DNA of 64,000 bases from an uncultured Prevotellaceae bacterium (GTDB taxonomy: Bacteria > Bacteroidota > Bacteroidia > Bacteroidales > Bacteroidaceae): assembly GCA_902763615.1 (NCBI GenBank), contig CACWSX010000024.1, positions 1-64,000 of the forward strand. Reading direction: 5' to 3'. Shown here in pieces: positions 26,046-34,213 of this stretch. Position numbers and translations under genes: made by a program. How positions within the stretch are numbered: position 1 is the stretch's first letter; each line of letters starts with the position of its first letter. The notes below the pieces were generated by a model. The model ran no database searches. It was given only the letters and a program-made list of their open reading frames with translations, and was not told the origin of the DNA.

Positions 26046-28211
26046 ATGAGCATTTTTTCCAGTCAGATAGAAAAGCGCAGGAAATACGACGCCACCAAAC
26101 TCTCTCGCGAGATGATGGAGGGAGCAGCCCGCATGGGCCTGCACTATAACGGCCCCGTGCCCCATACAGACCAACTGGCCATCAGTCAGGTGCTCAGCGC
26201 ACTGCAGGTTGTCGACTACGAACTGGAGGACGACGATATCATACCCCTTGAGCAGCAGTTCTCCAACATCATCCATGCTCATGGCATCATGAAGCGCGAG
26301 GTGCAACTCAACGACGGATGGTGGAAGGAGTCCTGCGGACCTCTGCTGGGGCGTACAAAGAGTGGGCATCTGGTAGCGCTGCTACCCAAATGGACTGGTC
26401 GCTCCTACTACTTTATTGATACGGACGGCAGACGGCAGACGGTGACGCGACAGCAGATGGAGCACAACCTTGAGCCCGAAGCATACGCTTTCACCAAGTC
26501 GCTGCCACTGCACGGAATAACCAAGCGCGAGGTCATTGCCTTCATCTTGACTTCTGCCAACAAGCACAGCCTGCTTCACATGTGTCTTGCCGCCTTGGTT
26601 GTGGTGCTCTTAGGCATGCTGGTCCCTGTGGCCAGCAAGTATGTATTCTACACCGTGATACCCAGCAGCAATCCCGCCGCCCTGGCCCCGATAGCCGGAC
26701 TGCTGACTGGTGCCGCTGTAGCCGTCATGCTGTTCACTTATCTTCGCAATCTCTATATCATCCGGGTTGAAAACATACTGGAGATGAACCTGCACAATGC
26801 CGTCATGGCACGGCTGTTTCTCCTGCCACCCAAATTCTTCCATAGCCACAGCAGCGGAGAACTGGCCTCCAAGATGTGCAATCTCACCATGCTGTGCCAG
26901 CAGGTCAACGAGTCGATTGTCGGCGCACTGCTAGGGGGCGTGCTGTCCATCGTCTATTTCATCCAGGTGGGCATTTACGGCGGGCGGCTCTTGGCACCTG
27001 CGGCCATACTCTATGCCATCCAGGCACTGCTGGTGGTGCTTTACTTCCGCACAGTTGCTCGCGTCCAGCAACAGTTTATCAGTAGGAACGATGCCCTCAT
27101 CGGCATGGAGTGCAACTTGTTTGCCGGCATTCAGAAGATCAAACTCACAGGCTCTGAGACACGAGCTTACACCCAGTGGCTCAACCGCTACACCAATACC
27201 ACCCACATCATCTACAACCCCCAGTTCCAACTGCGGATCTATCCTGCGCTGCTGGCGCTGATGAGCGTGGTCAGCCTGCTGGTCATCTACTTCTTCACCC
27301 ACCGCTTCTCCATCGAGACCAGCAACTTCATCGCCTTTACCTCTGCCTTCGGTATGATGACAGCCGCACTCGCCGAGATCACCCACCAGATACCCGAGAT
27401 GGCTAAAATGGGGCCGCAACTTGACAGTATCATGGCTGTTGCCGAAACCGAGCCCGAGGTGTCGGGACCCTCTGCAGCAATCAGAGCCCTATCAGGCAAC
27501 ATCAGTATCAACAACCTGTCGTTCCGCTATCAGGACGACATGCCACTGGTGATCGACGATCTGTCACTCCACATCAAAGCTGGCGAATACGTGGGCATTG
27601 CCGGCATGTCGGGATGTGGGAAATCCACCCTGATGCGCCTGCTGCTTGGATTCGAGACACCCTTGCGCGGCAATATCTCCTACGACCACTACGACCTCGC
27701 CAAGGTCGACAAGGGCGAACTGCGCCGGCGCATAGGCTCCTGTCTGCAGAACGGCAGACTCTTTGCAGGCGACATCTTCCACAACATCACCATCACTGCT
27801 CCATGGGCTACTCACGACGATGCCTGGGAGGCGCTCCGCATGGCCTGCATGTACGACGAGGTCCAGGCGCTGCCTATGGGACTCCATACCTCCATCACCG
27901 AAGACGGCGGGGGATTCTCAGGCGGCCAGAAGCAGCGTCTGCTCATAGCACGTGCCCTGATAGGCCGGCCCAACATCCTCTTCTTCGATGAGGCAACCTC
28001 CGCGCTCGACAACATCAGCCAGAAACAGGTGAGCGAAAATCTCGACCGCCTGCACTGCACCCGTCTGGTCATCGCCCACCGGCTGAGCACCATCCGGCAT
28101 TGCGACCGCATCATCGTCCTCGACAAGGGAAAGATAGCCGAAGAGGGCACCTTTGAGGAACTGATGGCACGGAAGGGACTGTTCTACGAGATGAGCATTC
28201 GACAACTATAA
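26046..28211 (+). CDS. NHLM-type second ABC transporter (permease-ATPase)
   Basis: 721 residues. About 160 N-terminal residues before the membrane helices are poorly conserved; GHLVALLPKWTGRSYYFIDT looks like the second half of a C39-like fold, but no catalytic Cys/His pair is evident. The membrane domain is at about 175-430. The ATPase has GMSGCGKST, FSGGQKQRLLIARALIG, ILFFDEATSALD and VIAHRLSTIRH. Family members always accompany the peptidase transporter, so the two may act as a heteromer. It starts 19 nt after its neighbour. Confidence 0.88.
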   Translation: MSIFSSQIEKRRKYDATKLSREMMEGAARMGLHYNGPVPHTDQLAISQVLSALQVVDYELEDDDIIPLEQQFSNIIHAHGIMKREVQLNDGWWKESCGPLLGRTKSGHLVALLPKWTGRSYYFIDTDGRRQTVTRQQMEHNLEPEAYAFTKSLPLHGITKREVIAFILTSANKHSLLHMCLAALVVVLLGMLVPVASKYVFYTVIPSSNPAALAPIAGLLTGAAVAVMLFTYLRNLYIIRVENILEMNLHNAVMARLFLLPPKFFHSHSSGELASKMCNLTMLCQQVNESIVGALLGGVLSIVYFIQVGIYGGRLLAPAAILYAIQALLVVLYFRTVARVQQQFISRNDALIGMECNLFAGIQKIKLTGSETRAYTQWLNRYTNTTHIIYNPQFQLRIYPALLALMSVVSLLVIYFFTHRFSIETSNFIAFTSAFGMMTAALAEITHQIPEMAKMGPQLDSIMAVAETEPEVSGPSAAIRALSGNISINNLSFRYQDDMPLVIDDLSLHIKAGEYVGIAGMSGCGKSTLMRLLLGFETPLRGNISYDHYDLAKVDKGELRRRIGSCLQNGRLFAGDIFHNITITAPWATHDDAWEALRMACMYDEVQALPMGLHTSITEDGGGFSGGQKQRLLIARALIGRPNILFFDEATSALDNISQKQVSENLDRLHCTRLVIAHRLSTIRHCDRIIVLDKGKIAEEGTFEELMARKGLFYEMSIRQL

Positions 28212-28248
28212 CATACAAAATAAGAACCTGTAAACTAACGAATATCCT

Positions 28249-29082
28249 ATGCAGAAAAGAATATGGATTCCCCTCACGATAGCCCTGCTGCTGACAGCCT
28301 GCCGGCAGCAGAGCCTTCCGACTGATTCTCAGGACACAAGAATTCCATCCGACACCATCAGTCAGGCCACGGGTGCAAGTCAGGCCTCCGACAGTATTTC
28401 GCCCCTTTCTTTCCAGACCATGGGCAAAGTAGTGGCTACACAATATGCAGATGTAAAATTTGAACTCTCGCTGCCCGTGCTACGGGTGATGGTACACAAC
28501 GGTGACCGCGTTCGCCGCGGACAACTGCTGGCCGAGCAGGATGCCACCAGGCAGACCAATGCCGTGGAACAGTATCAGCGGGAGATAGAGCAGGCAAATC
28601 TGCAGATGCAGGATGTCATTATCTCACAGGGCTACGACCCCGAGCATATCAGTAACGTGCCCCAGCGCGTGCGCCATATTGCCGAGGTCAAGAGCGGCTT
28701 GCTGCTGGCTCAGAACAAACTGGCTGCTGCCCGTCACGAGTTGAATACAACACGTGTGACAGCCCCCTTCGACGGCATTGTGGCCAATGTCACAGCCCAT
28801 GCTGGCCAGCTGGCACAAGTGGGTGACATCGTGTGCCGGGTCATCGCTCCGCACCAGATGGATGTAGAATTCCGTATCATGGAGGCCGACCTCAGCCGCT
28901 TTGCCGTTGGCACACGCCTTCAAGTAATACCTGTGGGCGACGAACAGGCTGTTTACAATGCCAAGGTGACCGAAGTCAACCCCATAGTCGACGAACAGGG
29001 AACCGTCATGCTGCGGGCTCATGTGGCCACGCCACACCAACTCTTCGACGGCATGCATGTCAACGTGTTCAATGTCCAATAG
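28249..29082 (+). CDS. Lipoprotein efflux adaptor (HlyD/RND type)
   Basis: 277 residues. The signal peptide ends in a lipobox, LLLTACRQQ. Then come half-motifs LRVMVHNGDRVRRGQLLAEQ and NTTRVTAPFDGIVANVTAHAG of the lipoyl domain, separated by a helical hairpin, and a beta-barrel domain (VEFRIMEADLSRFAVGTRLQ). It probably bridges the inner-membrane transporter to the TolC-like channel encoded next. Two adaptors in one operon is notable: the first gene is HlyD-like and membrane-anchored, this one lipid-anchored. Confidence 0.85.
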   Translation: MQKRIWIPLTIALLLTACRQQSLPTDSQDTRIPSDTISQATGASQASDSISPLSFQTMGKVVATQYADVKFELSLPVLRVMVHNGDRVRRGQLLAEQDATRQTNAVEQYQREIEQANLQMQDVIISQGYDPEHISNVPQRVRHIAEVKSGLLLAQNKLAAARHELNTTRVTAPFDGIVANVTAHAGQLAQVGDIVCRVIAPHQMDVEFRIMEADLSRFAVGTRLQVIPVGDEQAVYNAKVTEVNPIVDEQGTVMLRAHVATPHQLFDGMHVNVFNVQ

Positions 29083-29128
29083 TCCTTATTTCAATCTTCA
29101 ATCTTCAATTTTCAATCTTCAATTATAA
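29083..29128 (+). repeat. TCAATCTTCAAT short tandem repeat in the intergenic gap
   Basis: Four to five imperfect copies of TTCAATCTTCAAT/TTTCAATC fill the gap between adaptor and TolC genes. Similar AT-rich stuttering lies at 37333-37362 and 46974-47000. Such runs are common between Bacteroidales genes; no function is visible. Confidence 0.6.
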
Positions 29129-30580
29129 ATGAGAAACCTCGCCGTTTTTGCCCTCCTCTGTACAGCAGTTGCAGCCACCGCACAACAGTCGGTAAGGCTC
29201 GATATGGAGCGTGCCTTCCAACTGGCCACTGACAGCAGCCTCACTGCCGACCGCTACCGCAGTGTCTTCCAGGAGGCACACTATGCCTGGCTCTCATGGA
29301 TGGCAGGCCGCAAACCGCAAATAGACCTCAGCACCATACCGCTGCAATTTGAGCAGGAAATGACCCAACGATATGTCAGTGATACCGACAATGATGAGTA
29401 TCGCGAGCAGAAGCGACTCCTGTCCAGCGTCAATCTGCAGGCAGAACAGGTGATGGAACGATGGGGAGGATCCCTTTATGCCTCCACGGGACTGGCCTAT
29501 CTGGGCAACTATGGCGACTACATCCAGCATCAGTTTGCCACCACCCCCATCCGAGTGGGTTACCGGCAGGAACTGTTAGGTTACAATCCCTATCGCTGGA
29601 ACCGGCAGACAGAACCCATGCGGCTGAACGTTGCCCAGCAGCAGATGAACTATTCGGTGGAGCAGACAGGCGCAGAGGCCGTCAGACGGTTCTTCACGCT
29701 GGCTGTGGCACAGGAACAACTCAACATGGCCCAGGAGCACCTACAGTCGTGCGACAGCATACTTGCCATCGGCGAGCGACGCTTTCGTATTGCATCTATC
29801 TCCAAAGCAGAACTCGAAATCCTGACACTGCAGCGCTCACTGGCCACTACTGCGCTGAAGAGTGCACTGCTCAACCATCAGAAAGCCGTCAAGAGCCTGG
29901 CTGTATGGCTGGGAATGGACGAACTGACGCACCTGGAACTGATCGTTCCCTCCATCCTGCCGCAGTTCAGTGTTACCGTCGGCGATGCTGTCAACCAGGC
30001 TGCGCAGCACAATCCCAACTATCTGTCGATGGAACTCAAGGAACTGGAAGCCCGCCGCGATGCAGAACAACTCAAGCGCAAAAAAGGCTTGAATGCCAGT
30101 ATAGATGCGTCGATAGGACTCAACCAGGTATCTGAGCGCTTCGAATATGCCTATCGTAGTCCATTGGTGCAAAATCAGGTGATGGTAAACCTGACTGTAC
30201 CCATCAGCGATCACGGCAAGAAACGCAATGAGTGGCTCGCCGCACAGAGCAAAGCAGAGACGGCTGCCCGCGAGCGTCAGGAACAGCGCCGTGATACCGA
30301 ACTGGATATCACACAAACGGTAGCGGAGGTCAATCAGCGACAGGCGATGGTCGACGACACCCGACACTCACTGCAGATAGCCGAAGATGCCTACACCGCC
30401 ATGCTGCAACGCTTCATCCGCGGCCAGGCCACTGTGAACGACTTGTCGCTGGCACAACAATACTGGCAGGAAGCACGGCGCGATCAGATCACGGCCTTGC
30501 AGGATTTCTGGAACAGTTATTACCACCTGCGCCAACTGACGCTCTACGACTTTATCAAGCACCAACCGATACATCACTGA
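29129..30580 (+). CDS. TolC-family outer-membrane efflux protein
   Basis: 483 residues. Signal peptide MRNLAVFALLCTAVAATAQ. The long helical pattern in two similar halves (heptads such as RRFFTLAVAQEQLNMAQEHL and IAEDAYTAMLQRFIRGQATV) and the strand region VNLTVPISDHGKKRNEW are characteristic of TolC-like channels. Last gene of the export operon, giving a complete path across both membranes. Its GC-rich codon use matches the other four genes of the insertion and contrasts with the flanks. Confidence 0.88.
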   Translation: MRNLAVFALLCTAVAATAQQSVRLDMERAFQLATDSSLTADRYRSVFQEAHYAWLSWMAGRKPQIDLSTIPLQFEQEMTQRYVSDTDNDEYREQKRLLSSVNLQAEQVMERWGGSLYASTGLAYLGNYGDYIQHQFATTPIRVGYRQELLGYNPYRWNRQTEPMRLNVAQQQMNYSVEQTGAEAVRRFFTLAVAQEQLNMAQEHLQSCDSILAIGERRFRIASISKAELEILTLQRSLATTALKSALLNHQKAVKSLAVWLGMDELTHLELIVPSILPQFSVTVGDAVNQAAQHNPNYLSMELKELEARRDAEQLKRKKGLNASIDASIGLNQVSERFEYAYRSPLVQNQVMVNLTVPISDHGKKRNEWLAAQSKAETAARERQEQRRDTELDITQTVAEVNQRQAMVDDTRHSLQIAEDAYTAMLQRFIRGQATVNDLSLAQQYWQEARRDQITALQDFWNSYYHLRQLTLYDFIKHQPIHH

Positions 30581-30716
30581 CACCGCCATTCCACCCAATA
30601 TCTTTGCCACCATAGTACTTTGTTAAAAATACGTCGAAAAGCCAATTGGAAAAGCCGCGCATCTGATTAATATTAAGGGACTTGGTATGCTCTGGGGCAG
30701 GATGATGAATAATTCT

Positions 30717-30823
30717 TTCATCGCAAGCCTTGCGAGGATTTGGAAGTGTGAGAAAAGTTTGCTAATTTTGCAGACGGATAGAAAAACTGCGTGATTATGG
30801 GTGAGGAGACGATACCGTTTTTT
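30717..30823 (+). repeat. Right copy of the 107-bp ftsZ promoter/5'-end repeat
   Basis: Matches 22853-22959 at 106 of 107 positions. This copy continues into the complete ftsZ-like gene. Its palindrome TCGCAAG-C-CTTGCGA (30721-30735) is perfect; the left copy carries the single mismatch inside it. Confidence 0.95.
30721..30770 (+). promoter_or_regulatory. Palindrome and promoter of the ftsZ-like gene
   Basis: A 7-1-7 palindrome (30721-30735) is followed by TTTG (30739-30742), a 20-nt spacer and TAATTTTG (30763-30770). The palindrome centre is 11 nt from TTTG, against 18-19 nt in the other modules. It is a candidate regulator or recombinase site. Confidence 0.7.
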
Positions 30824-32047
30824 GCGGATGAGATTAAAGACACGATGCAAGGCATCATCAAGGTTGTTGGTATTGGTGGTGGCGGATGCAATGCTGTGCG
30901 TAACATGTATAATGAAGGCGTAGCTGGCGTGACGTATGCAGTTTGCAATACTGATAGTCAGTCGCTTTCCAGGTCACCTGTGCCTTTTAAAATCCTTCTG
31001 GGGAAGTCAGGTCTTGGTGCTGGAGGAAATCCTGAAATGGGACGTTCAGAAGCAGAAACTAACATCAACGATTTTGTGAAACTGTTTTCTGATGGCACCA
31101 AAATGACGTTTGTAACAGCTGGTATGGGTGGCGGAACAGGAACAGGTGCCGCTCCCGTGATTGCTGGAGTGGCCAAAGACATGGGTATTCTGACGGTGGG
31201 TGTGGTGACAATCCCCTTCTCCTTCGAGAAAAAGCGCAAAATCATCAAAGCATTGAAGGGCGTGGATGAGCTGCGCAAAAATGTGGATGCTCTGTTGATT
31301 GTGAACAATGAACGCCTGTGTGATGTGTATGCCGATTCCGACCTCTCTGTAAAGGAGGCTTTTGTGAGGGCAGACAATATACTGATGGATGCTGTGAAGG
31401 GAATATCGGAATTGATAACGCTGCCTAGCGACGGAGGTATCAAGAGTGACTTCCGGGATGTGGAAACCACTATGAAAGATGGTGGAGGCGCTATCATGGC
31501 GATGGGAAGAGCCAGCGGAGAGCATCGTGTGGAGAAGGCTATTCTGAACGCTCTCGATTCGCCACTGATCTATGGAAACGATATCGGCAAGGCTAAACGT
31601 ATCCTCTTCAATATCTATGCGAGCGACGAGCACCCCATATTTGTACGTGAATTACAGGAGATTGATGATTTCTTCGATCAGTTGGATCCTAATATCGAGG
31701 TTATCTGGGGAACGGCTACGGATGACACTTTGGGCGAAGATGCGAAGGTGACCATTCTGGCTACTGGTATGGAGAATCATTTGGAAAAAGAGGTACAGAT
31801 GGATGTACATGCCAATGAGGATGATTACTACGAGGATATCATAAAGAAACTCTACAAGCCCGTAGCGAAAGGCCCCACTCTTACTATGGCCAAGGTGATT
31901 ACACAGCAGGAACTGGAGTTTAAGGTGGAACCTGCGCCAGAGCCGGAACCAGCACCAGTGCCTGAGCCTGTTGAGGATGAGGAGTCTACGATGCTAGGCA
32001 AGTGGAGAAAGTGGCTCAAGGATTTGATGAAAGATGTGACGGAATGA
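30797..32047 (+). CDS. ftsZ: FtsZ-like GTPase, divergent and outside a division-gene cluster
   Basis: 416 residues from the ATG at 30797 (GTG at 30791 possible). The tubulin/FtsZ GTPase core is intact: VVGIGGGGCNAVRNMY, AVCNTDSQSL, the signature GMGGGTGTGAAP, and the synergy-loop region SDFRDVETTM, where the two Asp remain but the usual Asn two residues before the first is Lys. After a Pro-Glu linker (EPAPEPEPAPVPEP), the C-terminus is a basic amphipathic helix, MLGKWRKWLKDLMKDV, not the usual FtsA-binding peptide. No ftsA, ftsQ or mur genes are adjacent. It could be a second FtsZ with its own membrane attachment; a genome search would settle that. Coupled by ATGA to the next gene. Confidence 0.9.
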   Translation: MGEETIPFFADEIKDTMQGIIKVVGIGGGGCNAVRNMYNEGVAGVTYAVCNTDSQSLSRSPVPFKILLGKSGLGAGGNPEMGRSEAETNINDFVKLFSDGTKMTFVTAGMGGGTGTGAAPVIAGVAKDMGILTVGVVTIPFSFEKKRKIIKALKGVDELRKNVDALLIVNNERLCDVYADSDLSVKEAFVRADNILMDAVKGISELITLPSDGGIKSDFRDVETTMKDGGGAIMAMGRASGEHRVEKAILNALDSPLIYGNDIGKAKRILFNIYASDEHPIFVRELQEIDDFFDQLDPNIEVIWGTATDDTLGEDAKVTILATGMENHLEKEVQMDVHANEDDYYEDIIKKLYKPVAKGPTLTMAKVITQQELEFKVEPAPEPEPAPVPEPVEDEESTMLGKWRKWLKDLMKDVTE

Positions 32048-32622
32048 GCGAACAACAGTATTCACCAGAGGAGATAGCCCGTCAGATCAGACGCCTGATA
32101 GAGCAATTGCAGATGGCAGGACGGAATGACTTGCTGCTGCATGCTGTTGGCGTGCCTTTGCTAGAGGAACTGCGGATAGAGGCGGCGAAGGGTAAGTTGA
32201 GTAGGCTGGTGATTACAAAAGATTATCGCTTCATTTTGGAGGATTATCATCAAGAGGTGGAGCTGCAGCCTGTGCACAAGGCGGTGTATCTGTTGTTTTT
32301 GGCACATCCTGAGGGAATTGAATTCAAGCGGTTGGCTGAGTATCGTGAGGAACTGACGCGCTATTATTTGGCAACTGCGAAGATGATGGACAAGGAAAAG
32401 ATAATCGAGGGCGTGGACCATTTGGTGAATCCGCTGGATAATGCCATCAACGAGAAGTGTTCGCGCATCAAGAAAGTGTTTCTGGAACTGATGGACGAAT
32501 ACAGGGCGAGCTATTATTTCATCAGCAGTCATACGCAGAAACATATTGCAGGCTCGAGCCGTATCTGGTATGAGCGGCTGAAGGTGATTACGCTGCCAAG
32601 AGAATTAGTGGTCATGATGTAA
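32044..32622 (+). CDS. Unknown protein translationally coupled to the ftsZ-like gene
   Basis: 192 residues from the ATG at 32044, which overlaps the ftsZ-like stop by four bases. Helical N-terminus (EEIARQIRRLIEQLQMAGRN), then a domain homologous to the C-terminus of the protein at 17763-18875: KLSRLVITKDY, KAVYLLFLAHPEGIEFKRL, NPLDNAINEKCSRIKKVF and the end ITLPRELV. No enzyme motif or membrane segment. Tight coupling suggests a stoichiometric partner of the FtsZ-like protein (inference). Confidence 0.75.
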   Translation: MSEQQYSPEEIARQIRRLIEQLQMAGRNDLLLHAVGVPLLEELRIEAAKGKLSRLVITKDYRFILEDYHQEVELQPVHKAVYLLFLAHPEGIEFKRLAEYREELTRYYLATAKMMDKEKIIEGVDHLVNPLDNAINEKCSRIKKVFLELMDEYRASYYFISSHTQKHIAGSSRIWYERLKVITLPRELVVMM

Positions 32623-32642
32623 GTATAATTCTTCAATTATCT

Positions 32643-32674
32643 TTTGGACATTTGCTTGATTTATACTATCTTTG
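32643..32674 (+). promoter_or_regulatory. Promoter of the RecD-like helicase gene
   Basis: TTTG (32643-32646), a 20-nt spacer and TATCTTTG (32667-32674), an exact consensus match 40 nt before the start codon. Confidence 0.7.
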
Positions 32675-32714
32675 CAGCGATGTTCGAAAAGGATATTGAG
32701 GGATTCTTAGCAAT

Positions 32715-34187
32715 ATGATTCAGGATGAGCTGATATATAGGATCCGGGAGCGGTTCGGGTTTGAACCGACGATGGAGCAGGAACGGGCGCTGGAGGTGTT
32801 TGCGCAGTTTATGACCGACAGGGCGGAGCATGTGGTGATGATACTGCGAGGCTCGGCTGGAACGGGTAAGACCACATTGGCTGGTGCGATGGTGAGGGCG
32901 CTGGGAGCACTGAACCAGAAACTGATGCTGTTGGCTCCGACGGGTCGCGCTGCAAAGGTGTTTTCGCTCTATTCGGGTCATGCGGCCTACACAATCCATA
33001 GGAAGATCTATCGCCAGAAATCGGCTGGTGACCTGAGTTCGTTCAGCCTGAATGACAACCTGAACAAGGATACACTGTTTATCGTGGACGAAGCATCGAT
33101 GATCTCTAATATGGGCTTGGGCGAGATGGCTTTTGGTAGCGGGTGTCTGTTGGACGATCTGATGCAGTTTGTCTATAACGGCCAGAACTGTCGGCTGCTG
33201 CTCATCGGCGACAAGGCGCAGTTGCCTCCCGTGGGCGAGGAGGAGAGTCCGGCCCTCTCGGCTTCAATGCTTCGAGGCTATGGTATGGAGGTGTATGAGT
33301 GTGACCTGAACCAAGTGCTCAGACAGAGTGAGGACTCGGGGATATTATGGAATGCGACGAGGATAAGGAGTCAGGAGACAGGCGTCGGTAGATTACTGTT
33401 GCCGCAGATAAGACTGAAGGGGTTTGCGGATATTCAGGTGGTGCCTGGGGATGAACTGATTGAGTCGCTTTCGAGCAGTTATAGTCGTGTGGGGATGGAT
33501 GAGACGATGGTTATCACACGGAGCAACAAACGGGCGAATATCTATAATCAGGGTATCCGTAATATGGTGCTTGAGCGCGAGGACGAACTGTGTCGTGGGG
33601 ATCTGCTGATGATTGTGAAGAATAATTATTATTGGGTGAAGGAGACAGGAGTCAGGAGAGAAGGAGAGAAGGAGTCGGGAGAAATGAGTCTGGAGTTTAT
33701 TGCGAACGGGGATCGGGCAGTGCTGAGGAAGGTGAGGCATGTGCAGGAGTTGTATGGCTTCCGATTTGCTGAGGCCACGATGACATTTCCCGACTATGAC
33801 GACTATGAACTGACCGCTGTAGTGATACTCGACTCGCTCACGACGGAGGCGCCTTCACTCACACGGGAACAGCAAGAACAGTTGTATAATGCTGTGCTCG
33901 AAGATTATAGTGATATTCCCAGAAAGGCGGATCGCGTGGAGAAACTGAAGAACGACCGTTTTTATAATGCGTTGCAGGTGAAGTTTGCCTATGCTGTCAC
34001 TTGCCATAAGGCGCAGGGTGGTCAATGGGCGCATATCTATCTGGATCAGGGGTATATGACGGACGATATGCTCACACCCGACTATATCCACTGGCTTTAT
34101 ACCGCCTTTACACGTGCAACGGAGAAGCTGTATCTGGTGAATTGGCCGAAGAACCAGGAGGAAAGGATAGAAGGAGAGAAGGAGTAG
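32715..34187 (+). CDS. RecD-like SF1B DNA helicase
   Basis: 490 residues. Walker A GSAGTGKTTLAGAMV (about 49), LLAPTGRAAKVF, Walker B LFIVDEASMIS (about 118), LLLIGDKAQLPPVGEEE, and the C-terminal FAYAVTCHKAQGGQWAHIYL with YTAFTRAT give the order of RecD2/Dda-type 5'-3' helicases. It lacks the N-terminal extension of long RecD2 proteins. Residues around 312-322 (KETGVRREGEKESGEMS) come from a purine-rich repeat that looks inserted in frame. Role: DNA unwinding in repair or replication restart. Confidence 0.88.
   Translation: MIQDELIYRIRERFGFEPTMEQERALEVFAQFMTDRAEHVVMILRGSAGTGKTTLAGAMVRALGALNQKLMLLAPTGRAAKVFSLYSGHAAYTIHRKIYRQKSAGDLSSFSLNDNLNKDTLFIVDEASMISNMGLGEMAFGSGCLLDDLMQFVYNGQNCRLLLIGDKAQLPPVGEEESPALSASMLRGYGMEVYECDLNQVLRQSEDSGILWNATRIRSQETGVGRLLLPQIRLKGFADIQVVPGDELIESLSSSYSRVGMDETMVITRSNKRANIYNQGIRNMVLEREDELCRGDLLMIVKNNYYWVKETGVRREGEKESGEMSLEFIANGDRAVLRKVRHVQELYGFRFAEATMTFPDYDDYELTAVVILDSLTTEAPSLTREQQEQLYNAVLEDYSDIPRKADRVEKLKNDRFYNALQVKFAYAVTCHKAQGGQWAHIYLDQGYMTDDMLTPDYIHWLYTAFTRATEKLYLVNWPKNQEERIEGEKE
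33640..33689 (+). repeat. Purine-rich repeat inside the RecD-like gene
   Basis: Contains GGAGACAGGAGTCAGGAG and GAAGGAGAGAAGGAGT, both of which recur in the intergenic copy at 34160-34213 in the opposite order. It is read in frame and adds a charged loop to the protein. Confidence 0.6.
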
Positions 34188-34213
34188 GGAGGAAAGGAGA
34201 CAGGAGTCAGGAG
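34160..34213 (+). repeat. Purine-rich repeat between the RecD-like gene and mutY
   Basis: GAAGGAGAGAAGGAGT followed by GGAGACAGGAGTCAGGAG; spans both convergent stop codons. A third, diverged copy lies on the minus strand inside mutY at about 34410-34452. Confidence 0.6.

Noticed and set aside
23418..28443. Long antisense and alternate-frame ORFs across the export operon, for example 23630-24298, 25325-25972 and 26931-27419 on the minus strand
   Set aside because: They lie wholly within the well-supported GC-rich export genes and have shadow-like compositions (His, Gln, Arg rich) with no recognisable domains; high GC simply reduces stop codons.
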